Source: Actinoplanes cyaneus
GTDB lineage: Bacteria > Actinomycetota > Actinomycetes > Mycobacteriales > Micromonosporaceae
Length of the DNA stretch: 64,000 bases
Direction of reading: 5' to 3'
NCBI RefSeq assembly: GCF_016862095.1
Contig: NZ_BOMH01000002.1
Span: 62,001-126,000 of the forward strand
Shown: positions 8,497 to 17,591 of the stretch, piece by piece
How the letters are laid out: each line of letters starts with the position of its first letter
Numbering within the stretch: position 1 is the stretch's first letter
Program-made: the position numbers and the translations under genes
Notes under the pieces: model-generated
Seen by the model: the letters and a program-made list of their open reading frames with translations, nothing else
The model's database searches: none
What the model was told of the DNA's origin: nothing

Positions 8497-8688
8497 GATG
8501 TTCTCCGCCTGGAGACCCTTCTGGCCCTGGGTGACCTGGAACTCCACCCGCTGGTTCTCCTCCAGGCTGCGGAAGCCGGAAGCCGCGATCGCGGAGAAGT
8601 GCGCGAACACGTCCGGGCCGCCGTCGTCCTGGGTGATGAAACCGAAGCCCTTGTCGCTGTTGAACCACTTGACGGTGCCGGTCGCCAT
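8485..8688 (-). CDS. Cold-shock protein, CspA family
   Basis: The product is 67 aa and is a complete single cold-shock domain. RNP1 (KGFGFI) and RNP2 (VFAHFSAI) are intact, preceded by the usual [11 protein letters not shown] start. It binds single-stranded RNA and DNA and acts as an RNA chaperone. ATG 8688 follows AAGGAG; the longer frame to 8751 runs through the terminator of the upstream gene. The last codons are repeated downstream. Confidence 0.95.
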   Translation of the reverse strand: MATGTVKWFNSDKGFGFITQDDGGPDVFAHFSAIAASGFRSLEENQRVEFQVTQGQKGLQAENIRPL

Positions 8689-8735
8689 GACCACTCCTTG
8701 TCGGTGTTCTCGAAAACACCTGTCTAAAAGCAAAA

Positions 8736-8764
8736 CGCCTGCTGGGGTCAATACCCATCAGGCG
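8736..8764 (-). terminator. Intrinsic terminator of the methyltransferase gene
   Basis: An 11-bp stem with one mismatch (8736-8746 with 8754-8764) is followed on the minus strand by TTTTGCTTTT. It lies between the methyltransferase stop (8797) and the cold-shock start, and should separate the two transcripts. Confidence 0.65.
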
Positions 8765-8796
8765 CGTGACATCGTTACCCTAGCACGGGCCCGCGG

Positions 8797-9477
8797 TCAG
8801 CGGACCGAACCCAGCACCGAAACCTCGGTGATCCCGGCGTCCTGTGCCGCGCCCAGCCCGGTGATCCGATAGGCGCGCAGCACCTGCAGCCAGTGCTCCG
8901 GCACGTGCCCGCGACCCGGATCGCCGACCAGGACGGTCGCGCCGCGGGCGGTCGCGCGGCGCAGGAACACCGTCATCCGCGCGGCCAGGTCACGGTCGTA
9001 GAACGCGTCCCCCACCAGGATCACCTCGGCGTCACCACCGTCGCCACCGAGCAGGTCACCCTCGAGCAGGCGCAGGCTCACGGCGTTCGCGTCGGCGTTC
9101 ATGGCCGCGGCCGCGCACGCGTACGGATCGATGTCGTTCGCGGTCACCACCGCCGCCCCGGCCCGGGCCGCGGCGATCGCCGCCACGCCGCCGCCGCACG
9201 CCACGTCGAGCACGCGGCGGCCGGCCACCAGCTCCGGATGGTCCAGCACATACCGCGCGACGGCCTGCCCACCGGCCCACGCGTTCGTCCAGAACGGGTG
9301 GAACGTCATGCCCGACTGGATCTCCAGCCGCGCCTCCAGCACGATCGCGTCGTCGGCGAGATGCAGGGAGATCTCCGGCACGAACGGCAGGCGCACCAGC
9401 CGCAGGCCGTCGTAGCCGTCGGCATCGGCCTCGGAGGTGAGGAAACGGGCAAGCAGGGTTCCGGAAGGGCTCGGCAC
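8797..9477 (-). CDS. Class I SAM-dependent methyltransferase
   Basis: The product is 226 aa. A SAM site VLDVACGGGVAAIAAA lies near residues 95-110, followed by an acidic loop NDIDPYA that should hold the ribose. The fold and the VLVGDPGRGHVPEHW tail resemble lysine-methyltransferase (ETFB/L11-like) and nicotinamide N-methylase-like proteins annotated from actinomycetes. A GTG start at 9477 follows AGGAG. The substrate is not evident, and no ribosomal-protein gene is adjacent. Confidence 0.8.
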   Translation of the reverse strand: MPSPSGTLLARFLTSEADADGYDGLRLVRLPFVPEISLHLADDAIVLEARLEIQSGMTFHPFWTNAWAGGQAVARYVLDHPELVAGRRVLDVACGGGVAAIAAARAGAAVVTANDIDPYACAAAAMNADANAVSLRLLEGDLLGGDGGDAEVILVGDAFYDRDLAARMTVFLRRATARGATVLVGDPGRGHVPEHWLQVLRAYRITGLGAAQDAGITEVSVLGSVR

Positions 9478-9565
9478 GGCACGCTCCTGTCATGAGGGCC
9501 GCCACCGGGCACGAAAACGGCTGGACCCGACAGTACGCGACCGGACCGGCCCGCACCCGTCGACG

Positions 9566-9581
9566 GTGTCACACATGACAC
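9566..9581. promoter_or_regulatory. Short inverted repeat upstream of methyltransferase
   Basis: GTGTCA and TGACAC arms flank CACA. The element lies between the CFA-like gene stop and the methyltransferase start and could be an operator or a weak terminator. The sequence alone does not decide. Confidence 0.25.
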
Positions 9582-9610
9582 GTCCGGGTGGGAGCCGGCC
9601 CGGGAGCGCC

Positions 9611-10777
9611 TCAGGCCGTCTGCGCCGGGTTGTACTGCAACGTCCACCGGTACGCCTGGACCAGCCGGGTGTCGAAACCGGACGCCGACCCCCATAGGAA
9701 GATCCGGAAGCGGCGGTAGAGCTCCTCGCCCCACCGGGCCACGATCTCCTCGCGCCGGGCGTCGAGACGTTTCGCCCATTCCCGGCACGTCAGGTAGTAG
9801 TTGTGCCGGTCGTCCTGCACGCTGAGCAGGTCGAACGGGGACCGCGCGACCTGGTGCAGGTATTGGTGGAGCAGCAGTGGCGCCGAGCGGCCCGGGTACA
9901 CGTACTGCTTGAAGAACGTCGACGCGATGTGCTTGCGCCGCATCGCCAGCGCGTCCAGGTAGACGCGCCCACCTGGTTTGAGCAACCGCGCGTACGTCCG
10001 GAGGGTCGCCGCGTAGTCCGGCAGGTGCTCGGTGACGCCCATGTTGACGATCGCGTCGAAGCGTTCCTCGGACCGGAACCGGAGAATGTGCTCCCGGACC
10101 ACGGTGACCGGCAGCCTCTCCCTGGTGAACAGCTCCTTGAGGAACCTCTCCGACTCGGCCGCCAGGGTGACGGTGGTGACGTCGATGCCACGGCGGGCGG
10201 CGTGCTCGGAGAACGCGCCCCAGCCGCCGCCCACCTCGAGGACCCGGTCGCCCGGTTTCACCCCGAGGTCGTCGAGGGCGATGTCGAGCTTGCGGGTGAC
10301 CGCGTCCTCCAGCGGCTCGTCGTCCCCGGCGAAGACGCCCTGGGTGTAGCAGCGGTGCCGCTCGTCGAGGAAGGTGAGGAAGAAGTCGGACTCCTCGTCG
10401 TAGTGCTGGGAGATGGCACGCCGGTCATGGCCGGTCCGGCCGTGCCACAGCGACGGCGCCCACCGGCCGGCGAACGCGACGGGATGGAGGTCGGAGAAGA
10501 ACCTGCGCATGTCGAGTGCGGCGCCGAGGTCACCCTCGACGTCGAGATGCCCGCGCAGGTACGCCACGGCGACCTGCAACTGATCGAGGGACGCCAGTGC
10601 GTCGTGGCCCGCGTCGTCGCGGACCACGAAGCAGAATCTGGACGGGGCGGACTCGCTGACGCCGTACCGCAGAGTGGCGCCGTCGCGGGTCAGGATCTCG
10701 AAGGGAATCGGGGTGCGGTCACGGAAGAATTCGTCGTAACGCCGGCTGAAGACGTCGGCCAGAGAACGCCGCCTCAT
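9611..10777 (-). CDS. Cyclopropane-fatty-acyl-phospholipid synthase-like methyltransferase
   Basis: The product is 388 aa. A roughly 110-residue N-terminal domain precedes a methyltransferase core with VLEVGGGWGAFSEHAA (SAM loop I). MGVTEHLPDYAATLRTYARL and KQYVYPGRSAPLL further on are characteristic of CFA synthases. It probably methylenates or methylates unsaturated acyl chains of membrane lipids using SAM. It lies 21 bp downstream of the saccharopine-dehydrogenase-like gene on the same strand and may be co-transcribed with it. Confidence 0.85.
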   Translation of the reverse strand: MRRRSLADVFSRRYDEFFRDRTPIPFEILTRDGATLRYGVSESAPSRFCFVVRDDAGHDALASLDQLQVAVAYLRGHLDVEGDLGAALDMRRFFSDLHPVAFAGRWAPSLWHGRTGHDRRAISQHYDEESDFFLTFLDERHRCYTQGVFAGDDEPLEDAVTRKLDIALDDLGVKPGDRVLEVGGGWGAFSEHAARRGIDVTTVTLAAESERFLKELFTRERLPVTVVREHILRFRSEERFDAIVNMGVTEHLPDYAATLRTYARLLKPGGRVYLDALAMRRKHIASTFFKQYVYPGRSAPLLLHQYLHQVARSPFDLLSVQDDRHNYYLTCREWAKRLDARREEIVARWGEELYRRFRIFLWGSASGFDTRLVQAYRWTLQYNPAQTA

Positions 10778-10798
10778 GCCGTGATCCTGCCACCACGA

Positions 10799-12031
10799 TC
10801 AGGCCGCGATCAATGCGTTCTGCTCGCGCATCGCCCACGGCGAGCCGTACTCGGTGAGCAGGTCCAGGAACGGCCGCGGCGGGAACGCCTCCGGGCCGAG
10901 CACGCCGGTGCCGGTCCACACCCCCGTGGCGAGCAGTTCCAGCGCGACGACCGGGTTGATCGCGGTCTGCCAGACGACGGCCTGACTGCCGTACTCCCGC
11001 ATCGACCACTCGTTGTCGACCACGTGATACAGGTAGACCTCGCGCGGCGCGCCGTCCTTGGTGCCGCGCACCCAGGTGCCGGCGCACGTCTTGCCCCGCA
11101 TCCGCTCCCCCAGCTGCGCCGGGTCGGGCAGGCTGGCCGCGACCACGTCACGCGGGGAGACGGTCACCGGGCCGTCCGGGCCGGGCACGATCACGCCGTC
11201 GGTCCGGTCGAGCCCGATCTGGTGCAGGGTGCGCAGGGTCCGGATGAAGTCCTCGCCCAGGCCGTACTTGAACGTCACGCGGCGGGCGCCCACCCAGCGC
11301 GGGATCAGCAGCACCTCCTCGTGCTCCACGTTCACGCACTGGACCGGGCCGATGCCCTCCGGGAAGTCGAAGATCTCGGGCTCGCTGAACGGCGCCGTGG
11401 TGAACCAGCCACGGCCGGCCTCCCACACCACCGGCGGATTCAGGCACTCCTCGATGGTCGTCCAGATGTTGAACGACGGCGCGAACTCATAACCGTCGAC
11501 GGTCAGATTCCCACCATCGCGTACGCCGATCTCGTCGATCTCGTCGAACAGCTCGTCGGCCGCGTAGCGGGCGAACACGTCGGAGAGTCCCGGCTCGACG
11601 CCCATGCCCACGAGGGCCAGCGCGCCCTTGCTCTCCCACACGGTCTGCTCGGCGAACTGCGCGTCGCCGAGCTTCACCCCGGTCTTCGAGTACGGCGCGT
11701 CGGGGTGCGGCCTGGACAGTGACATCGCCATGTCCAGGTAGGTCACCCCGGCCTCCTGCGCCGCCTCGAACAGCGACGTCACGAAGCGCGGGTCGGTGGC
11801 GTTGAGCAGCACGTCACAGCCGGCCCGGCGCAGCAGCGCGACGACGGCGCCCGGATCCGAGGCGTCCACCCGCTCGGCCCGGAAGCGGGGGTCACCGGCC
11901 GATGCCACCGCGGCTTGCGCCCGGCCCAGGTCGTAGTCGGCCACCACCATCTCGTCGAAGAACGGCCGCCGCGCCGCGATCCGGGTGATCGCCGTGCCGA
12001 CGCCACCCGCACCCACCAGCAGGACACGCAT
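10799..12031 (-). CDS. Saccharopine dehydrogenase-like oxidoreductase
   Basis: The product is 410 aa. The N-terminal Rossmann motif LLVGAGGVGTAITRIA binds NAD(P), and the middle and C-terminal parts match the saccharopine dehydrogenase/homospermidine-type fold, with a conserved EPGLSDVFARY segment. It is probably an NAD(P)-dependent enzyme of lysine or polyamine metabolism. It is divergent from a TetR gene, 114 bp apart. A 42-bp stretch encoding the Rossmann loop (11974-12015) recurs at 24496-24537 inside a broken transposase with two mismatches. Confidence 0.85.
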   Translation of the reverse strand: MRVLLVGAGGVGTAITRIAARRPFFDEMVVADYDLGRAQAAVASAGDPRFRAERVDASDPGAVVALLRRAGCDVLLNATDPRFVTSLFEAAQEAGVTYLDMAMSLSRPHPDAPYSKTGVKLGDAQFAEQTVWESKGALALVGMGVEPGLSDVFARYAADELFDEIDEIGVRDGGNLTVDGYEFAPSFNIWTTIEECLNPPVVWEAGRGWFTTAPFSEPEIFDFPEGIGPVQCVNVEHEEVLLIPRWVGARRVTFKYGLGEDFIRTLRTLHQIGLDRTDGVIVPGPDGPVTVSPRDVVAASLPDPAQLGERMRGKTCAGTWVRGTKDGAPREVYLYHVVDNEWSMREYGSQAVVWQTAINPVVALELLATGVWTGTGVLGPEAFPPRPFLDLLTEYGSPWAMREQNALIAA

Positions 12032-12145
12032 GACCTGCTCCTTTCCTTGCCTTTCGCACCAGAGTCATCAGGGGCCCCGCACAGATCAAACTGTCCCGGA
12101 CGGCGTAAGGTCAACTGTGTTGGCATAAGAGGGCGGAGGTGACCC

Positions 12146-12844
12146 GTGCCGAAAGCAGTGGTCAGCGAGGAGAGGCGACGCCGCCGGCGCCCCACCCGCA
12201 GCGGCACCGTGCTGTCCGAACAACTGATCGTCGATACGGCGTTACGCCTGCTCAGAGAGCACGGCAGCGCCGGGCTGAGCGCCCGCCGGCTGGGGCTCGC
12301 ACTGGACTGCGACGCCAGTGCGCTCTATCGGTACTTCCGCGGCATGGACGATCTGACGCTGGCGATCGGGGACACCCTGATCGGGCAGGCGCTCGACGGA
12401 TGGCGGCCGACCGGGGCGTGGCGCGAGGACCTGCGGCGGCTCGGCATGCGCATCCACGCGGCGTACGTCGCGCATCCGCAGGCCGCGGTGCTGACCACCA
12501 GCCGGGTCACGGGCCGGGCCAACGAGCTCGCGGCGGACGAGGCGGTGCTCGGCGTGCTGCGGACCGCCGGGCTGCCGGTCGCCGAGGCCGTCCGGGTGTA
12601 CCACGCGTTCATCGACCAGACCCTCGCGTTCGCCGCCCTCGACGCGGCGTCGCTGGCGCTGCCCAACGCCGCGCTGCGCGCCGAGGACGAGGTGTGGCGG
12701 TCGACCTACGGCCACCTCCCGGCGTCCTCGCACCCGAACATCGCGGCGGCCGCTCCCCTGCTGGCCACCGAGATGGTCCGCAGTGCCTACCCGTCCGCCC
12801 TGGACCTGCTCCTGGACGCCGTGCAGGCACGACTGACGGCCTGA
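12146..12844 (+). CDS. TetR-family transcriptional regulator
   Basis: The product is 232 aa. After a basic N-terminus (RRRRRRPTRSG) comes a TetR helix-turn-helix (about residues 25-70, with LSARRLGLALDCDASALYRY). The C-terminal ligand domain has FIDQTLAFAALDAASL. GTG 12146 follows GGCGGAGG. It is divergent from the saccharopine-dehydrogenase-like gene, its probable target. It is of the same subfamily as the regulator at 56012-56773, including the basic tail before the HTH and the YRYFR motif. Confidence 0.88.
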   Translation: MPKAVVSEERRRRRRPTRSGTVLSEQLIVDTALRLLREHGSAGLSARRLGLALDCDASALYRYFRGMDDLTLAIGDTLIGQALDGWRPTGAWREDLRRLGMRIHAAYVAHPQAAVLTTSRVTGRANELAADEAVLGVLRTAGLPVAEAVRVYHAFIDQTLAFAALDAASLALPNAALRAEDEVWRSTYGHLPASSHPNIAAAAPLLATEMVRSAYPSALDLLLDAVQARLTA

Positions 12845-12851
12845 TCTCGCC

Positions 12852-12947
12852 TCAGCGACGGCCGTTGCGCCGGCGGACCATCACCACGATCCCGGCGACC
12901 ACGAGCAACAGGGGAAGAAAGAGCCCCCACATCAGCCATCCGTTCAC
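12852..12947 (-). CDS. Small single-pass membrane protein (31 aa)
   Basis: A GTG start at 12947 follows GAGGGG by 5 bp and opens a 31-codon frame. It encodes a short polar start, a hydrophobic stretch (WGLFLPLLLVVAGIVVMV) and a basic tail RRRNGRR, so the predicted topology is N-out, C-in. It converges with the TetR gene. No family is recognised. The good ribosome site, membrane-segment composition and positive-inside tail support expression. Confidence 0.5.
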   Translation of the reverse strand: MNGWLMWGLFLPLLLVVAGIVVMVRRRNGRR

Positions 12948-13115
12948 CGGAACCCCTCACGCTCGGCGGAACCATCCCGGCAAGCGTCGAGCCCCGCCCG
13001 CGATGACGAATCATCCGCGCCGGGTGAAGGACGGCGTCACGGTGTTCACGCGGCGCGACGTCACCCGCCGGGGGCAACCTATCGATCATGGTGAGCGCGG
13101 CAGCGGCGTGGCGCT

Positions 13116-14144
13116 ATGGTGGGGGCCGTGCCGATTCGCGGAGTCCGGCCTCTGGCCCTGCTGGCTCTCGCGCTCACCTGCCTTCCCGCGGCCGGCTGCG
13201 ACCACGTGGTGGCGGCACCGGCCCCGAGCCCCTCCCCCGCGCGGACGGCGCCGGCGCCGAGTCAGTCCACACCGGTGAGCCTGGCCCCACCCCGGAGTCC
13301 CGCAGCGACGCCGAGCCCGGTCAGCTCCTCGGCTCTCGACCTGCTCACCGGGCCGGCTCGACCGTCCGACCTGGACGTCATGACGTTCAACCTCCGCTAT
13401 GCCAGCGAAGCCGGCGCGAACACCTGGACGCAACGCCGGCCCGTGATGCGCGAGTTGCTCGACGACGAGCGACCGGACCTCATCGGCACTCAGGAGGGCT
13501 TCGCCACCCAGCTGCGCGACGTCGCCGCCGACCTCGGCCGCGACTACTCCTACCTCGGCCTGGGCCGGGACGGCGGTGACCGGGGCGAGCACATGGCGAT
13601 CTTCTACGACACGACGCGACTGCGCGCCGTGGAGTCCGGCGACTTCTGGCTGTCCGAGACGCCGGAGGTCCCCGCGTCGACGAGCTGGGGGACGGCGCGC
13701 CCCCGCATGGTCACCTGGGCGCTCTTCGAGGACCCGCGGACCGGCAAGCGGTTCTACGCCGCCAACACGCACCTGGACAACGTCAGTGAGAACGCCCGCC
13801 GCCACGGCGCCGCGCTGATCGCCGGGCGGCTCGCCGTGTTCGAGCGGCTGCCGATCGTGCTGACCGGCGACTTCAACAGCCCGGCCACGGCGGTCAGCGA
13901 GGTCCACCGCACCCTGGTCGACCGGGCCGGCCTGCAGGACGTCTGGGCGACGGCCCCAGTGCGCGGCCCGGCCTACGCGACGATCCACAACTACGGGCCG
14001 CTGATCGCGGACGGCGAGCGTGACGACTGGATCCTGACGACGCGGGGCGTCACCGCGGTGGCGGCGCTGATGAACACGTACCGCCGTGCCGGCCGGTATC
14101 CCAGCGATCACCTTCCCGTCCAGGCACGCCTGCGCCTGCCCTGA
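13116..14144 (+). CDS. Endonuclease/exonuclease/phosphatase-family lipoprotein
   Basis: The product is 342 aa. A signal peptide ends in a lipobox (LPAAGC) and is followed by a Pro/Ser linker to about residue 75. The EEP fold follows: DVMTFNLRY, GTQEGF with catalytic Glu, GDFNSPAT with catalytic Asp, and SDHLPVQA with catalytic His. It is a membrane-anchored extracellular phosphodiesterase acting on an unknown substrate (nucleic acid, phospholipid or inositol phosphate). Start ATG 13116 is used; GTG 13128 is an alternative. Confidence 0.85.
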   Translation: MVGAVPIRGVRPLALLALALTCLPAAGCDHVVAAPAPSPSPARTAPAPSQSTPVSLAPPRSPAATPSPVSSSALDLLTGPARPSDLDVMTFNLRYASEAGANTWTQRRPVMRELLDDERPDLIGTQEGFATQLRDVAADLGRDYSYLGLGRDGGDRGEHMAIFYDTTRLRAVESGDFWLSETPEVPASTSWGTARPRMVTWALFEDPRTGKRFYAANTHLDNVSENARRHGAALIAGRLAVFERLPIVLTGDFNSPATAVSEVHRTLVDRAGLQDVWATAPVRGPAYATIHNYGPLIADGERDDWILTTRGVTAVAALMNTYRRAGRYPSDHLPVQARLRLP

Positions 14145-14235
14145 CGGCTGTCGATCATCGCGCAGGGCTACCAACCGGTAACACCCCGGCGTAGCGTGAC
14201 GGCCAGGCACTTCCGACGTCGCCAGGGGTGAACCG

Positions 14236-16128
14236 ATGACCACGACGCATGGGAAAGACGTCTCGGAGAAGCAGGCCCGCCAGGTGGCCGAGGCCGCCCG
14301 CGAGTCCGAGTGGCGAAAACCGAGTTTCGGCAAGGAGCTCTTCCTCGGCAAGTTCCGCCTCGACCTGATCGATCCGTGGCCCTCGGCGCCGCCCAGTCCC
14401 GAGGCCGACGATTTCCTGCGGAGGCTCGGCGCGTACGTCCGTGAGGGGCTGGACGGCGAGCAGATCGAGCGCGACGCCCGGATCCCGGACGAGGCGTTCC
14501 ACGAGTTGGCCCGGCTGGGCGCGTTCGGCATGAAGATCGATCGCGAGTACGGCGGTCTCGGTCTGTCCAACCTGCACTACTGCAAGGCGCTCACGCTGAT
14601 CGGCTCGGTCAGCCCCTCGACGGCCGCGCTGCTCTCCGCGCACCAGTCGATCGGGGTGCCGCAGCCGCTGAAACTGTTCGGCTCCGCCGTACAGAAGCAG
14701 GCCTTTCTGCCTCGCCTTGCCGGTGGCGAGGTGTCGGCGTTCCTGCTGACCGAGCCGGACGTCGGGTCCGACCCGGCGCGCCTGGGCACCGTCGCCGAGC
14801 CCGTCGACGGAGGTTTCCGCCTCAACGGCGTGAAGCTCTGGGCGACGAACGGGACCCTGGCCACGCTGCTGGTGGTGATGGCCCGGGTGCCGGAGAAGGG
14901 AATCACCGCGTTCGTGGTCGAGGGCGACTCGCCGGGGATCACCGTCGAGCGGCGCAATGCGTTCCTCGGGCTGCGCGGCCTGGAGAACAGCGTGACCCGC
15001 TTCCACGACGTGTTCGTGCCGGCGGAGAACGTGATCGGCGGGCTCGGCAAGGGCCTGCGCATCGCGCTGACCACACTGAACACCGGCCGGCTGTCGCTGC
15101 CGGCGATGTGCGTGGGTGTCGGCAAGCGGGCGCTGGCGATCGCGCGGGAGTGGTCGGCGGACCGGGTGCAGTGGGGACGGCCGGTCGGCAGCCACGAGGC
15201 GGTCGCGAAGAAACTCTCCTTCATCGCCGCGACGACGTACGCGATGGAGTCGATGCTCGACCTCTGCTGCCTGATCGCCGACGACGCGCGCAACGACATC
15301 CGGATCGAGGCGGCGCTGGTGAAACTCTTCGCCAGCGAGATGGGCTGGCAGATCGCCGACGAGCTGATCCAGATCCGGGGCGGGCGCGGCTACGAGACCG
15401 GCGATTCCCTGCGGGCCCGGGGCGAGCGCGGCGCGGAGGCCGAGCAGATGCTCCGCGACATGCGGATCAACCGGATCTTCGAGGGCTCGACCGAGATCAT
15501 GCACCTGCTGATCGCGCGCGAGGCGGTCGACGCGCACCTGTCGGTCGCCGGCGACATCATCGACCCGGACGCCGATCTGGCCCGCAAGGCCCGGGCCGGG
15601 GCGCGCGCCGGGCGGTTCTACGCGCGCTGGCTGCCGACGCTGGCGGTCGGCAGGGGGCAGAACCCGGCCGAGTTCGCCGAGTTCGGGCCGCTCGCGGCGC
15701 ATCTGCGGTACGTCGAGCGGGCGTCCCGCAAACTGGCGCGCTCGACGTTCTACGCGATGTCGCGCTGGCAGGGAAAGCTGGAACGCAAGCAGGGCTTCCT
15801 CGGCCGGATCGTCGACATCGGGGCCGAGCTGTTCGCCATGTCGGCCGCGTGCGTGCGCGCCGGCGCGTCGCAGCGGGCGCCCGAGCTGGAGCTGGCCGAC
15901 CTGTTCTGCCGCCAGGCCCGGATCCGCGCCGAGGCGCTGTTCGCGGCGCTGTGGGACAACACGGACAGACTGGACGTGAAAGCGGCGAAACGGCTCCTCG
16001 ACGGGCGGTACGCGTTCCTCGAGGAGGGTGTCGTGAATCCGGCGTCCGACGCCGCCTGGGTCGCCCCGTGGCAGCCCGGCCCGGCCACCACCGACGACGT
16101 CCGCAGGCGCATCTCCCCCGATCGGTAA
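14236..16128 (+). CDS. Acyl-CoA dehydrogenase, long form
   Basis: The product is 630 aa, longer than the usual 380-400. An acyl-CoA dehydrogenase core covers about residues 70-440: FLLTEPDVGSDPA (FAD/substrate loop), WATNG, and RIFEGSTEIMHLLIAREAV near the catalytic Glu region. A helical C-terminal extension of about 190 residues resembles VLCAD-type enzymes. It carries out FAD-dependent first-step beta-oxidation, probably of long or branched acyl-CoAs. GTG/GGGGTGA precedes ATG 14236. It stands alone without electron-transfer partners nearby. Confidence 0.9.
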   Translation: MTTTHGKDVSEKQARQVAEAARESEWRKPSFGKELFLGKFRLDLIDPWPSAPPSPEADDFLRRLGAYVREGLDGEQIERDARIPDEAFHELARLGAFGMKIDREYGGLGLSNLHYCKALTLIGSVSPSTAALLSAHQSIGVPQPLKLFGSAVQKQAFLPRLAGGEVSAFLLTEPDVGSDPARLGTVAEPVDGGFRLNGVKLWATNGTLATLLVVMARVPEKGITAFVVEGDSPGITVERRNAFLGLRGLENSVTRFHDVFVPAENVIGGLGKGLRIALTTLNTGRLSLPAMCVGVGKRALAIAREWSADRVQWGRPVGSHEAVAKKLSFIAATTYAMESMLDLCCLIADDARNDIRIEAALVKLFASEMGWQIADELIQIRGGRGYETGDSLRARGERGAEAEQMLRDMRINRIFEGSTEIMHLLIAREAVDAHLSVAGDIIDPDADLARKARAGARAGRFYARWLPTLAVGRGQNPAEFAEFGPLAAHLRYVERASRKLARSTFYAMSRWQGKLERKQGFLGRIVDIGAELFAMSAACVRAGASQRAPELELADLFCRQARIRAEALFAALWDNTDRLDVKAAKRLLDGRYAFLEEGVVNPASDAAWVAPWQPGPATTDDVRRRISPDR

Positions 16129-16241
16129 CACGCGCGTGCGGCATTGACGGAAACCACAGTGATCTTGAGGAGGGTTTCGGATAAGGTTGCCACTCGGTGA
16201 ACTGAGGGTTAATCAGCAGGGAAACGGGGAGTCGGTCGAGC

Positions 16242-17063
16242 GTGCCAGCCAGAGATCGTGCGGAGTCGCGCGCGCGCCGCCCCGGCAATCGCCCCAGCAC
16301 CAGGAACGTCGGCAAGTGGGGATACTGGGTGCCCCCGGTGGACCGCTCGGGCCGCACCCTGAAGCTCGCCGGCCAGGCCGAGCGCGTCGAGCTCAAGGTC
16401 GTCTCCAGCGAACGGGAGTGCCGCTCGCTGGAGATCGACCGCGCGCGGGCCCGGACCCGCCGGGTGTTCTTCCTGGACACGCCCGATCTCGCGCTCTACC
16501 GCCACGGCCTGGTCGTGCGGATCCGTGACCACGACGACCGCCCCGACGACGCGGTCGTCAAACTCCGGCCGATCGGCTCGCACACCGTGCCGAAATGGCT
16601 GCGCCGCAAGAACGCCCTCGAGGTGGAGATCGACGCCATGCCCGGGCAGCAGGTCTGCTCCGGCTCGCTGAAGGTCCGCCTCGGCCGCGGCGTCGTCGCC
16701 CGCACCTGGAACGCCGGGCGCCCGCTCGCCAAGCTGCTCGCCCAGCCGCAGCGCCGGCTGCTCGCCGCCTGCGGCCCGGACAGGTTGTCACTGAACGACC
16801 TGGTCGTCTTCGGGCCGGTCGAGGTCCGCAAGCACAAGCTCCAGCCGGCCGGCTTCGACCGTCAGCTCTGCGCGGAGAGGTGGGCGTTCCCGGACGGCTC
16901 CTCCGTCCTGGAGTTCTCGACCCGCTGCCCGATCGGCAAGGCCCCCGAGGTGGCCGCGCGCCTGACCGCGATCCTCAGCGCCCACGGCGTCTCGCCGTCG
17001 CAGGAGCAGGCCACCAAGACGGAGATGACCCTGCGTTACTCAGTGGCCGACTGGGCCGCCTGA
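16242..17063 (+). CDS. CYTH-domain-like protein
   Basis: The product is 273 aa, from a GTG start. After a basic N-terminus comes a triphosphate-tunnel-like fold: ERVELKVV (a partial ExExK motif), FLDTPDLALYRHGLVVRIRD, VKLRP, and ALEVEID. CYTH proteins bind triphosphorylated substrates with metal (adenylate cyclase, thiamine triphosphatase, polyphosphate metabolism). The incomplete ExExK makes catalysis uncertain. The gene is transcribed alone; 16129-16241 should hold its promoter. Confidence 0.7.
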   Translation: MPARDRAESRARRPGNRPSTRNVGKWGYWVPPVDRSGRTLKLAGQAERVELKVVSSERECRSLEIDRARARTRRVFFLDTPDLALYRHGLVVRIRDHDDRPDDAVVKLRPIGSHTVPKWLRRKNALEVEIDAMPGQQVCSGSLKVRLGRGVVARTWNAGRPLAKLLAQPQRRLLAACGPDRLSLNDLVVFGPVEVRKHKLQPAGFDRQLCAERWAFPDGSSVLEFSTRCPIGKAPEVAARLTAILSAHGVSPSQEQATKTEMTLRYSVADWAA

Positions 17064-17157
17064 GGCACCTGCGCGCCGGCCGGCTCCCGGCGGTGACCAG
17101 TCGCGCGCGGCCGCGACGAGGACCGACGGCCTCGACGCGGCTCGACCAGCCGAAACC

Positions 17158-17240
17158 GAAGATCAACGTCAAGTCTTCCTTGCCTGCCCTGCTGTGGTCC
17201 AGATCGTCGCTCCTGCGGGGACCCTCGCGGGCTGCGCAAG
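17158..17240. repeat. Dispersed repeat fragment, copy 2
   Basis: In reverse complement this region carries the GGGTCCCCGC and GGACCACAGC blocks seen at 4821-4871. It lies in a 520-bp intergenic stretch (17064-17583) that otherwise holds only non-coding GC-rich sequence and the ABC-gene promoter and operator. Confidence 0.5.
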
Positions 17241-17565
17241 GCGCCGGGCGCCCAGAACGCTCAGCCCGCGAGGGCGGCGGATGCGGCTTCGCCCGTCGCT
17301 CAGCAGGCGCGGCTGAGCGCATCGAGACCGCCGCGGACGTCGCCACAGCCGACCCGGCCCACCCCCTGCGCGCCGCCGACGAGGCTGTGTGCGCCGCCAA
17401 AGCCCGCCGGCCGCAACCGCATCGTGGCTGGCTCGACCGGCTCGCATCCGACACCGAACACCGTCAACCAGTCCGATGAATCAGTGCATCGACCGCAGCG
17501 CGGCCGCACTCCTCGACGATGACATTCTCGAGTGGGACGGCATCCTCAGCCGCATCTCAGGATCA

Positions 17566-17591
17566 AAAAATACACTCGCCAGTGTGCTTTT
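17566..17591. promoter_or_regulatory. Imperfect palindrome, candidate TetR operator
   Basis: Left arm AAAAATACACT and right arm AGTGTGCTTTT flank CGCC; 9 of 11 positions pair. It overlaps the presumed start of an ABC exporter operon whose far end abuts a TetR gene, the usual arrangement for a drug-responsive repressor. Confidence 0.5.

Noticed and set aside
9803..11722. 639-codon plus-strand open frame across CFA and saccharopine-dehydrogenase genes
   Set aside because: It spans two clear genes on the other strand.
14155..16131. Very long minus-strand open frame opposite the acyl-CoA dehydrogenase
   Set aside because: It is a high-GC shadow; the plus frame carries clear acyl-CoA dehydrogenase motifs.
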